Source: Actinomycetales bacterium
GTDB taxonomy: Bacteria > Actinomycetota > Actinomycetes > Actinomycetales > BWSM-131
Direction of reading: 5' to 3'
NCBI GenBank assembly: GCA_030149025.1
Contig: JASBSH010000029.1
Coordinates: forward strand, 1 to 16,818
DNA length: 16,818 nt
Shown here in pieces: positions 6,792-13,493 of the stretch. Numbering within the stretch: position 1 is the stretch's first letter; every line of letters begins with the position of its first letter. Under the pieces are notes generated by a model, which was given only the letters and a program-made list of their open reading frames with translations, ran no database searches and was not told where the DNA came from. Made by a program: the position numbers and the translations under genes.

Positions 6792-9104
6792 TCAGCTGAA
6801 GGTGTTGCGCAGCAACGGCTCCCACGCCTGACGCAGCTCCGTCAGCGGGATCGAGAACAGCCCCTGCACGTCGAGCGTGGCGTCCTCGTCGGGAGAGTCC
6901 ACCACACCGATCCGAGCGTGGACCTGCCCGCGGGCGGTGCACATGTCGGTGAAGCGCACCTCCTCGGTGCGGGGGACGGAGACGATCACGCGCGCCACGG
7001 ACTCGCTGAAAAGCGCTGTGAACGGGGAGATTCCGTCCCGCTCGCACACCTCGTCGAGCCAGACGCGGGCACCGACGTCGTAGCGCAGGCACGCCTCGAC
7101 CAGGGCCTGCGCCAGACCGCCGTCCGACAGGTCGTGCGCGGCGTCGACCAGCCCGTCACGCGAGGCGTTGACGAGGATCTGGCCGAGCAGCCGCTCCGCC
7201 CCGAGGTCGACCTTGGGCGGCACGCCGCCCAGGTGGCCGTGCGTCACCCAGGCCCACTCGGATCCGGACAGCTCCTCACGGGTCGTGCCCAGCAGGTAGA
7301 TGACCTGCCCCGGCTGCCGCCAGCCGGACGGCGTACGGCGCGTGACGTCGTCCATGACCCCGAGGACCCCGACCACGGGCGTGGGGTGGATGGCGTCGTC
7401 GCCGGTGGAGTTGTAGAGACTGACGTTGCCACCGGTCACCGGCGTGCCGAGAACCTGGCACGCGTCGGCCAAACCCCTTGTCGTCTCGGCGAACTGCCAC
7501 ATGACGCCCGGGTCCTCGGGGGACCCGAAGTTCAGGCAGTCGGTGACCGCGAGCGGTGTGGCGCCGGCGGTGGCGACGTTGCGGTACGCCTCCGACAGGG
7601 CCAGCTGCGCACCCGCGTACGGGTCGAGCTTGGCGAACCTCGCGTTGCAGTCGGTGGCCACCGCGACACCGAGCCCGCTCTCCTCGTCGACGCGGACGAC
7701 CCCGGCGTCGTCCGGCATCGCAAGCGCGGTGTTGCCCATCACATACCGGTCGTACTGGGCGGTGACCCACTCCTTGCTGGCCAGGTTCGGTGAACCGGCA
7801 AGACGCAGAACGGTTTCGCGCAGCTCGTCCCCGGTCTTGGGCCGCGGGAGGGCCAAGGCGCTGTCGGCCTGGAGGGCGTCCTGGGAGCCCGGGCGCTCGA
7901 AGGGACGCTGGTACACCGGGCCCTCGTGCGCGACGGTGCGCGGCGGCACGTCGACGATGAGCTCGTCGTGCCAGGTGATCGTCAGCCTCTCCCCCGCCGT
8001 CACCTCGCCGATCACCGCGGCCTCGACGTCCCACTTGCGGGCGATCGCCATGAACTCGTCGATCCGGTCGGGCCGGACGATCGCCATCATCCGCTCCTGC
8101 GACTCGGACATGAGGATCTCCTCGGGCCGCAGCGTCGCGTCCCGGAGCGGAACCTCCTCGAGTCGGACCGCCATGCCGCCGTCACCGGCGGAGGCCAGCT
8201 CGGAGGTGGCGCAGGACAGGCCCGCGCCGCCGAGGTCCTGGATCCCTTCCACGACACCGGCTGTGAACAGCTCGAGGCAGCACTCGATCAGCACCTTCTC
8301 GGCGAACGGGTCACCCACCTGCACGGCCGGACGCCGGCTCGGCCCCTTCTCGTCGAACGTTTCGCTCGCGAGCACGGACACACCCCCGATGCCGTCGCCG
8401 CCGGTCCGAGCCCCGAACAGCACGACCAGGTTGCCCTCGCCGGTGGCGTTGGCCAGGTGGAGGTCCTCGTGCCGGAGGGCGCCGACGCACAGCGCGTTCA
8501 CGAGCGGGTTGCCCTGGTAGCAGGGGTCGAAGACGAGCTCGCCGCCGATGTTCGGCAGGCCGAGGCAGTTGCCGTAGCCGCCGACGCCGGCCACCACGCC
8601 GTGCACGACGCGAGCTGTGTCGGGGTGGTCGATGGCGCCGAACCGCAGCTGGTCCATCACCGCGATCGGACGAGCACCCATGGCCAGGATGTCGCGGACG
8701 ATGCCCCCGACACCCGTCGCAGCGCCCTGGTAGGGCTCGATGTAGCTGGGGTGGTTGTGCGACTCGACCTTGAAGGTGACCGCCCAGCCGTCGCCGACGT
8801 CGACGACCCCCGCGTTCTCGCCGATCCCGGCGAGCAGCACCGAGCGCATCTGCTCGGTGGTCTTGTCACCGAACTGGCGCAGGTGCACCTTGGAGGACTT
8901 GTAGGAGCAGTGCTCGCTCCACATCACCGAGTACATCGCCAGCTCCGCCGAGGTGGGACGCCGGCCCAGGATGGCTCGGATGCGTTGGTACTCGTCCGCT
9001 TTCAGGCCCAGCTCGGCCCACGGCTGAATCGTGTCCGGGGACTGCCCAGCGTGCTCGACCGTGTCGAGGTGCGTTGTGGCGCCCGACATCGTGCGCCCGG
9101 TCAC
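6792..9104 (-). CDS. purL: Phosphoribosylformylglycinamidine (FGAM) synthase, large subunit
   Basis: PurL uses ATP and glutamine-derived ammonia to convert FGAR to FGAM, the fourth step of purine synthesis. It is the small form (about 770 residues) that works in complex with PurQ and PurS. Recognisable features are AMYSVMWSEHCSYKSSKVHL with the active-site histidine, VESHNHPSYIEPYQGAATGV (phosphate and ATP site), LGLPNIGGELVFDP, a GGAGLSCATSE motif mid-protein, and the second-half NFGSPEDP and VTGGNVSLYN motifs. I chose GTG 9104, which overlaps the purQ stop as GTGA and has AGAAGG ten bases upstream. ATG 9089 (MSGATTHL, five codons later) is a possible alternative but lacks a ribosome site. 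The frame stays open upstream through purQ in another frame, which is incidental. Confidence 0.96.
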   Translation of the reverse strand: MTGRTMSGATTHLDTVEHAGQSPDTIQPWAELGLKADEYQRIRAILGRRPTSAELAMYSVMWSEHCSYKSSKVHLRQFGDKTTEQMRSVLLAGIGENAGVVDVGDGWAVTFKVESHNHPSYIEPYQGAATGVGGIVRDILAMGARPIAVMDQLRFGAIDHPDTARVVHGVVAGVGGYGNCLGLPNIGGELVFDPCYQGNPLVNALCVGALRHEDLHLANATGEGNLVVLFGARTGGDGIGGVSVLASETFDEKGPSRRPAVQVGDPFAEKVLIECCLELFTAGVVEGIQDLGGAGLSCATSELASAGDGGMAVRLEEVPLRDATLRPEEILMSESQERMMAIVRPDRIDEFMAIARKWDVEAAVIGEVTAGERLTITWHDELIVDVPPRTVAHEGPVYQRPFERPGSQDALQADSALALPRPKTGDELRETVLRLAGSPNLASKEWVTAQYDRYVMGNTALAMPDDAGVVRVDEESGLGVAVATDCNARFAKLDPYAGAQLALSEAYRNVATAGATPLAVTDCLNFGSPEDPGVMWQFAETTRGLADACQVLGTPVTGGNVSLYNSTGDDAIHPTPVVGVLGVMDDVTRRTPSGWRQPGQVIYLLGTTREELSGSEWAWVTHGHLGGVPPKVDLGAERLLGQILVNASRDGLVDAAHDLSDGGLAQALVEACLRYDVGARVWLDEVCERDGISPFTALFSESVARVIVSVPRTEEVRFTDMCTARGQVHARIGVVDSPDEDATLDVQGLFSIPLTELRQAWEPLLRNTFS

Positions 9105-9793
9105 GCGGCCGCGACCTTCTCGAGCAGGGAGGTGAAGAACCGCATGCCGTCCAGCCCGGTCGTCCCCGAGCGCGGGTCGGGGCCGAAGAACGGCTCGGTC
9201 GCGTGCTCGGGGTGCGGCATGAGCCCGACGACGTTCCCGGCCTCGTTGCTCACGCCGGCGATGTTGCGATAACTGCCGTTGGGGTTGCCACCGACGTACC
9301 GGGCCACGACGCGACCCTCGCCCTCCAGCATGTCGAGAGTGGCGTCGTCCGCGACGTACCCGCCCTCCCCGTTCTTCAGTGGGATGACGATCTCCTCGCC
9401 GCGCTGGTACTGGTTGGTCCACGGGGTGTCCGTGCGCTCGATCGACAGTCGCTGGTCCCGGCAGACGAACATCCGGTGGTCGTTGCGGATCAGCGCGCCC
9501 GGCAGCAGGTGCGCCTCGCACAGCACCTGGAACCCGTTGCAGATGCCGAGCACCGACAAGCCGCCCTTGGCCGCGGCGATCAGCGGCTCCATCACCGGCG
9601 CGAACCGCGAGATCGCACCGCAGCGCAGGTAGTCGCCGTAGGAGAACCCGCCCGGCAGGACGACCGCGTCGACACCGCGCAGGTCGCAATCGCCGTGCCA
9701 GAGGGACACTGCCTCGCCACCTGCCAGCCGGACGGCTCGCGCGGCGTCCTGGTCGTCCAGCGACCCGGGGAAGGTCACCACACCGACCCGCAT
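9101..9793 (-). CDS. purQ: FGAM synthase, glutamine amidotransferase subunit
   Basis: This 230-residue class I glutaminase releases ammonia from glutamine and passes it to PurL. The catalytic triad is visible: the nucleophile C85 in VLGICNGFQ, and H194 and E196 in LMPHPEHA. The N-terminus MRVGVVTFPGSLDDQDAARA and LPGGFSYGDYLRCGA are typical of PurQ. The ATG start at 9793 shares its A with the purS stop (TGATG), and the stop overlaps the purL GTG. All three subunits should therefore be made in a coupled, roughly equal fashion. The length is normal for the family. Confidence 0.96.
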   Translation of the reverse strand: MRVGVVTFPGSLDDQDAARAVRLAGGEAVSLWHGDCDLRGVDAVVLPGGFSYGDYLRCGAISRFAPVMEPLIAAAKGGLSVLGICNGFQVLCEAHLLPGALIRNDHRMFVCRDQRLSIERTDTPWTNQYQRGEEIVIPLKNGEGGYVADDATLDMLEGEGRVVARYVGGNPNGSYRNIAGVSNEAGNVVGLMPHPEHATEPFFGPDPRSGTTGLDGMRFFTSLLEKVAAA

Positions 9794-10080
9794 CAGGACA
9801 CCACCGCGTCATCGTCGGCGCTCTCGTCGGCGCTCTCGTCGGCAGAGACGTTGACGACGTCCTCGATCACGGGGTTGCTGAGCAGGAGGCCGGCCGCCTC
9901 ACGGGCGCGCCCCAGGAGCTCGGGCGTCACCTCGCCGTCCACCTCGAGCTCGAACCGCTTGCCCTGGCGCACCGCCCCGAACTCGTCGTAACCGAGCCGG
10001 GCGAGGGCGCCTGCCACCGCCTTGCCCTGGGGGTCGAGGATCTCCGGCTTGGGCATGACGTCGACGACGATGCGTCCCAT
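9793..10080 (-). CDS. purS: FGAM synthase, PurS subunit
   Basis: PurS (95 residues) bridges PurQ and PurL and is needed for ammonia transfer in bacteria with split FGAM synthase. It begins MGRIVVDVMPKPEILDPQGK at ATG 10080, with GGAG nine bases upstream. The core continues with GKRFELEVDG and NPVIEDVVNV. The frame is open for another 39 codons upstream, but that stretch lies in the divergent promoter region and is not PurS-like. The C-terminus carries an acidic repeat (ADESADESADDD) encoded by a 12-bp tandem duplication, which extends the protein about 12 residues beyond the usual end. It is the first gene of the purSQL operon. Confidence 0.93.
   Translation of the reverse strand: MGRIVVDVMPKPEILDPQGKAVAGALARLGYDEFGAVRQGKRFELEVDGEVTPELLGRAREAAGLLLSNPVIEDVVNVSADESADESADDDAVVS
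9813..9844. repeat. 12-bp tandem repeat in the 3' end of purS
   Basis: TCGTCGGCGCTC is present at 9813-9824 and 9825-9836, followed by a partial third copy. On the coding strand it encodes the repeated ADES units at the PurS C-terminus. It keeps the reading frame, so gain or loss of a unit would only change tail length. Confidence 0.6.
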
Positions 10081-10117
10081 CTCAGGGCACTCCGTGGTGG
10101 TCGCGGAACGGATGCGA

Positions 10118-10132
10118 CCCAGGCTACCTGGG
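10118..10132. promoter_or_regulatory. 15-bp perfect palindrome in the divergent purS / hydrolase promoter region
   Basis: CCCAGG (10118-10123), CTA, and CCTGGG (10127-10132) form a perfect inverted repeat with a 3-base centre. On the minus strand the element overlaps TAGCCT (10126 down to 10121), a TANNNT-type -10 candidate about 41 bases before the purS start. A repressor binding here would cover the presumed purSQL promoter. The regulator is unknown, and I could not assign a matching -35. Confidence 0.4.
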
Positions 10133-10186
10133 ACGACCGGTGCCTTCGGACGGCGAGGGCCGCGAGCCGGTGGCAGCATGATCGGG

Positions 10187-10852
10187 ATGGAGGTCACTCA
10201 CCTTGGGCACTCGTGCCTGGTCGTCGACACCCCGGACGCCCGGTTCCTCATCGACCCCGGCACGTTCGCGGCGAACTGGGAGACCGTCACCGACATCGAC
10301 GCCGTCCTGATCACCCATGCGCACCCGGACCACGTCGACTGGGAGCGCCTGCCCGCGCTCCTGGCCGACAACCCCGGGGCCGCGCTGTACGTCGAACCGG
10401 AGCTGGCGGCGTCCGAGGACGCCAAGAACTGGACCGCCAAGCCGCTGCCTGCCGGCGGCAGCGCCACGGTCGGCGACGTGACGGTCGAGGCCGTGGGCGG
10501 GCAGCACGCTGTCATCCACCGGGACGTCCCGCGGATCGGCAACGTCGGGTTCGTGCTGCGGCAGAAGGATGGCCCGGCGCTCTTCCACCCCGGAGACTCC
10601 TACGAGACCGCCCCCGACGGCGTCGACGTGCTCGCCGTCCCGCTGAACGCGCCCTGGGGCGCGGTCAAGGAGGCGATCGACTTCACCCGCGCGGTCGCGC
10701 CCCGTGTCGCCATTCCCATCCACGACGGCCTGCTGTCGGACGCCGGCCGCGCCACCTACCTGCGGCTGCTGCGGTCCCACGGTGGCGGGGACGGCGCCGG
10801 GCTGGACATCCTCGATCTCGCGGGTGCCGGGACGACCTCCGTCGACAGGTAG
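10187..10852 (+). CDS. Metallo-beta-lactamase-fold hydrolase (UlaG-like)
   Basis: This 221-residue soluble metal-dependent hydrolase opens with MEVTHLGHSCLVVDTPDARF. It has the metal motif HAHPDH (H44, H46, D48, H49 in LITHAHPDHVDW), then QHAVIH, FHPGDSY and IPIHDGLL, which supply the remaining histidine and aspartate ligands. These match the MBL-fold superfamily, in particular the UlaG-like branch. ATG 10187 is preferred because relatives begin directly at this strand. ATG 10178 (MIGMEV) is nearly as good, and neither has a convincing ribosome site. It diverges from purS and lies 40 bases before purC on the same strand, so it may be co-transcribed with purC. The substrate is unknown. The stop is TAG. 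Confidence 0.85.
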   Translation: MEVTHLGHSCLVVDTPDARFLIDPGTFAANWETVTDIDAVLITHAHPDHVDWERLPALLADNPGAALYVEPELAASEDAKNWTAKPLPAGGSATVGDVTVEAVGGQHAVIHRDVPRIGNVGFVLRQKDGPALFHPGDSYETAPDGVDVLAVPLNAPWGAVKEAIDFTRAVAPRVAIPIHDGLLSDAGRATYLRLLRSHGGGDGAGLDILDLAGAGTTSVDR

Positions 10853-10892
10853 CGCCCCAAGGGCATGGCCGGCGCTCTGGGAGACTGCGGGC

Positions 10893-11795
10893 GTGAGCGA
10901 GCCGCAGCAGCTGACCGGATGGCGTCACGTCTACTCGGGCAAGGTGCGCGACCTGTACGCCAGCGAGGCGGACGACTCCCTCGTGCTCGTGGTCGCCAGC
11001 GACCGGATCAGCGCCTACGACCACGTGCTCGCAACACCCATCCCCGACAAGGGCGCGATCCTCACGGCCCTCACCTTGTGGTGGTTCGAGCAGCTGGACG
11101 GCGCGGGGCTGGGGGTGCAGGGCCACCTCGCGTCGACGGACGTCCCCGGCCCGGTGGCCGGTCGGGCCATGATCTGCCGGCGGCTGGAGATGGTCCCCGT
11201 CGAGTGCGTCGCCCGCGGCTACCTCACGGGATCCGGGCTGGCGGAGTACCGCGTGGACGGCTCGGTCTGCGGGGTGCAGCTGCCGCCCGGCCTGGACGAC
11301 GGGTCCCGGCTTGCGGAGCCCATCTTCACTCCCGCTCGCAAGGCCGAGGTCGGCGAGCACGACGAGAACGTGTCTTTCGAAACCGTCGCCGCTGACGTCG
11401 GGCTTGAGACGGCAGAGGCGCTGCGGGAGAAGACGTTACGGATCTATGCGTGGGCCGAGCAGCTCACGCGCGACCGAGGGGTGATCCTCGCGGACACGAA
11501 GCTGGAGTTCGGTCGGGAGCCGGGGGGCGCGGACGAGGGCGGTGACCTGATCCTCGGCGACGAGGTTCTGACTCCGGACTCCTCCCGCTTCTGGCCTGCC
11601 GACCAGTGGCAGCCCGGCAGGCGCCAGCTGAGCTTCGACAAGCAGTACGTGCGGGACTGGCTCACGTCGCCGGCGTCCGGGTGGGACAGGGCAGGCGACA
11701 CCTCTCCCCCGCCGCTGCCGGACGAGGTCGTCGAGCGCACGCGCGACCGTTACGTCGAGGCCTACGAGCTGATCACCGGCCACCGATGGCGCTGA
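10893..11795 (+). CDS. purC: Phosphoribosylaminoimidazole-succinocarboxamide (SAICAR) synthetase
   Basis: PurC joins aspartate to CAIR with ATP to make SAICAR in purine synthesis. The 300-residue product shows the family signatures: YSGKVRDLY near the N-terminus, VASDRISAYDHVL, MVPVECVARGYLTGSG, ILADTKLEFG, and LILGDEVLTPDSSRFW. It ends RDRYVEAYELITGHRW, typical of the actinobacterial form. GTG 10893 is the start, with GGGAG about nine bases upstream. It lies downstream of the MBL hydrolase gene and opposite the purSQL operon, so purine genes flank this locus on both strands. Confidence 0.96.
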   Translation: MSEPQQLTGWRHVYSGKVRDLYASEADDSLVLVVASDRISAYDHVLATPIPDKGAILTALTLWWFEQLDGAGLGVQGHLASTDVPGPVAGRAMICRRLEMVPVECVARGYLTGSGLAEYRVDGSVCGVQLPPGLDDGSRLAEPIFTPARKAEVGEHDENVSFETVAADVGLETAEALREKTLRIYAWAEQLTRDRGVILADTKLEFGREPGGADEGGDLILGDEVLTPDSSRFWPADQWQPGRRQLSFDKQYVRDWLTSPASGWDRAGDTSPPPLPDEVVERTRDRYVEAYELITGHRWR

Positions 11796-11822
11796 ACGGG
11801 AGGTCCAGGTGTCGCCAGCGGT

Positions 11823-11850
11823 CGTCGTCCGGCCGGTGGCGAGGACGACG
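11823..11850 (+). terminator. Hairpin shortly after purC
   Basis: CGTCGTCC (11823-11830) and GGACGACG (11843-11850) are perfect reverse complements around a 12-base loop, beginning 27 bases after the purC stop. TCGCCA (11812-11817) can pair instead with TGGCGA (11837-11842), giving a mutually exclusive alternative fold. No T-run follows. Actinobacterial terminators often lack one. Confidence 0.35.
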
Positions 11851-11881
11851 GGCACGGCGCGCCTGCTGCTGCGCCCTGCGC

Positions 11882-11898
11882 CCTGCTGGGACAGCAGG
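11882..11898 (+). terminator. Tight 7-bp hairpin in the purC-ccdA gap
   Basis: CCTGCTG (11882-11888) and CAGCAGG (11892-11898) pair perfectly around a GGA loop. Together with the hairpin at 11823-11850 it probably ends purC transcription before the ccdA gene. No T-run is present. Confidence 0.4.
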
Positions 11899-12000
11899 CT
11901 GGTAGGCGTGTTGAACAATGGGGAGCTGGCCGGTCAGACAGCGGCACGCGATCACGTGCGCCGGTATGTGGTTGTCACCCGGTCCACAGGTTGAGGAGTG

Positions 12001-12729
12001 GTGAGCTTGGAGCTGTTCGCGCTGGCCTCGCTGGCACTGGTGGCGGGCGTCGTGTCGTTCACCGCGCCATGCACGCTGCCGCTGCTGCCCGGGTACGTCT
12101 CCTACGTGTCGGGGATGGCGAACTCGGACGCCCGCGTTCCCAGGTCGAGGGTGCTGGCCGGCGCTGCCCTCTTCGTGCTGGGGTTCTCGTCCGTCTTCGT
12201 CGCCCTGGGCGTCACAGCGTCCGGTCTCGGGCTGCTGCTGGCGCAGAACGGGCGGCTGCTCGACGTGGTGGGCGGGGCCTTCATCGTGACCATGGGCCTG
12301 GTGACCGCAGGGGTGCTGCGGATACCGCTTCTGCAGCGCCAACTGCGTTTCGACCTGTCCAGGATCGGTCGAGGTCCCCGGGCGGCGCTGCCGCTCGGAG
12401 CCGGCTTCGCGTTCGGTTGGGCGCCGTGCATCGGGCCGGTTCTGGCCAGTGTGCTGGTCGTCGCGGCGAGCACCACGACGATGGCGCAGGGGGCGGTGCT
12501 GCTGGCCGCGTACTCGCTGGGGTTGGGCCTGCCGTTCATCGGTCTGGCCGTGGCCGTCTCCCGGGGAAGCGGCCGGATCGGGTGGCTGCGGCGGCACACC
12601 CGCAAGCTGGAGATCGGCGGTGGCGTCGTCCTCGTCGTCACGGGACTCGCCGTGATGAGCGGTCTGTGGACGCAGTGGATGAGCCAGATGCTCAGCTGGT
12701 ACGCCCGGGTGGGGTGGCCCCCGATCTGA
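12001..12729 (+). CDS. ccdA: Cytochrome c biogenesis protein CcdA (thiol-disulfide electron carrier)
   Basis: CcdA passes electrons from cytoplasmic thioredoxin across the membrane to extracytoplasmic thioredoxin-like proteins used in cytochrome c assembly. The 242-residue product has about six helices and the two conserved redox cysteines, one in SFTAPCTLPLLPGYVSYVSG (helix 1) and one in FAFGWAPCIGPVLASVL (helix 4). The start is uncertain. GTG 11998 and GTG 12001 are in frame, but the GAGGAG at 11993-11998 is too close to them. TTG 12007 (MELFALASLAL) sits eight bases from that site and may be the true start. The convergent neighbour is the Ccm operon ending in the thioredoxin-like CcmG, the expected electron acceptor. 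Confidence 0.9.
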   Translation: MSLELFALASLALVAGVVSFTAPCTLPLLPGYVSYVSGMANSDARVPRSRVLAGAALFVLGFSSVFVALGVTASGLGLLLAQNGRLLDVVGGAFIVTMGLVTAGVLRIPLLQRQLRFDLSRIGRGPRAALPLGAGFAFGWAPCIGPVLASVLVVAASTTTMAQGAVLLAAYSLGLGLPFIGLAVAVSRGSGRIGWLRRHTRKLEIGGGVVLVVTGLAVMSGLWTQWMSQMLSWYARVGWPPI

Positions 12730-12757
12730 TCCGCCGGCGACCTGATCCGCCGGCGAC
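12726..12757. repeat. Two exact 16-bp tandem repeats spanning the ccdA stop codon
   Basis: CTGATCCGCCGGCGAC occurs at 12726-12741 and 12742-12757 and is followed by the start of a third copy (CTGA). The ccdA stop codon lies inside the first copy. The arrangement looks like a slippage duplication of the gene end. Internal GCCGGC units allow weak hairpins. Confidence 0.75.
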
Positions 12758-12778
12758 CTGAACCCCCCGGAGCCTGCG

Positions 12779-12851
12779 GGTCGCGGGTGCGTCAGGGTCG
12801 CGGGTGCGCCCTGCAGGTCGAGAGTGATTGTTGGTCGCGGATGGGTCAGGG
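12779..12851. repeat. Degenerate repeats of the ccmG 3' end in the ccdA/ccmG convergent gap
   Basis: GGTCGCGGGTGCGTCAGGG at 12779-12797 has a partial copy at 12796-12811 and a 17-of-19 match at 12833-12851. The last copy contains the ccmG stop codon (TCA at 12846-12848 on the plus strand). The gap therefore seems built from copies of both flanking gene ends. Confidence 0.6.
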
Positions 12852-13493
12852 GCGTTCTTGCAGGGGACCGGTCGTCGTCGACGGGTCCGGCCGCCCGCCG
12901 GCGAGCATCTCGTCCAGCACCCCACTCAGCAGCGGCAGGGTCGCCGGGCCAGTGATCTTGGCTGCGATCCGGCCTTCCTTGTCGATGAAGAAGGTCTCGG
13001 GGATCCCGAACACCCCGAAGTCGATCGCCAGCCTGGAGCCTGTGTCTGACAGGTAGGTGAAGTTCTCAGCACGACCCATCTCGTCGAGGAAGGCCGTCGC
13101 AGAGGACTTCTGGTCCTGGTAGTTGACACCGAGGAAGCGCACGCCGGCATCCTGGTACGCAGCCGCGGCGGCGCTCAGGCTCGGGTGCTCCTCGCGGCAC
13201 GCCACGCACCAGGACGCCCAGAAGTTGACGACGACGATCTGGCCGCGCAGGTCGGCGAGCGAGACGGACCCCTCCTGCTCCAGGTAGGGGACGACTCGTT
13301 CTGATGCCGGCTGGCCGATCAGAGGGGTGGACACCAGGGTCGGGTCCCGGTCCAGCCGGGCGCCGAACAGGGCGCCGATGCCGACAGCCAACGCCACGAC
13401 CAGCGCACCCGCCCAGCGCAGCCACCGCAGCCCTCCCCGGCGTGGGGGCGCCAACACGGCCTCCGTGTCCTTCTGCGGGGCAAGCCCGGTCAC
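12846..13493 (-). CDS. ccmG: CcmG/DsbE-type thioredoxin-like protein for cytochrome c maturation
   Basis: This 215-residue membrane-anchored thiol reductase keeps apocytochrome c cysteines reduced for haem attachment. A basic N-terminus precedes one helix at about 27-45. The extracytoplasmic thioredoxin fold then carries the redox motif WCVAC (C96, C99) in VVVNFWASWCVACREEHP. GVFGIPETFFIDKEGRI follows, with the cis-proline at about P165. This pattern is shared by CcmG, ResA and TlpA. GTG 13493 overlaps the ccmI stop as GTGA, with GGAG eight bases upstream. It is the last gene of the operon. CcdA, encoded convergently, is the likely electron donor. ResA-like naming would also be reasonable. 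Confidence 0.88.
   Translation of the reverse strand: MTGLAPQKDTEAVLAPPRRGGLRWLRWAGALVVALAVGIGALFGARLDRDPTLVSTPLIGQPASERVVPYLEQEGSVSLADLRGQIVVVNFWASWCVACREEHPSLSAAAAAYQDAGVRFLGVNYQDQKSSATAFLDEMGRAENFTYLSDTGSRLAIDFGVFGIPETFFIDKEGRIAAKITGPATLPLLSGVLDEMLAGGRPDPSTTTGPLQERP

Noticed and set aside
6792..9812. A 1006-codon frame joining purL to upstream sequence
   Set aside because: The extra N-terminal third runs through purQ in the wrong frame. PurL homology begins only after 9104.
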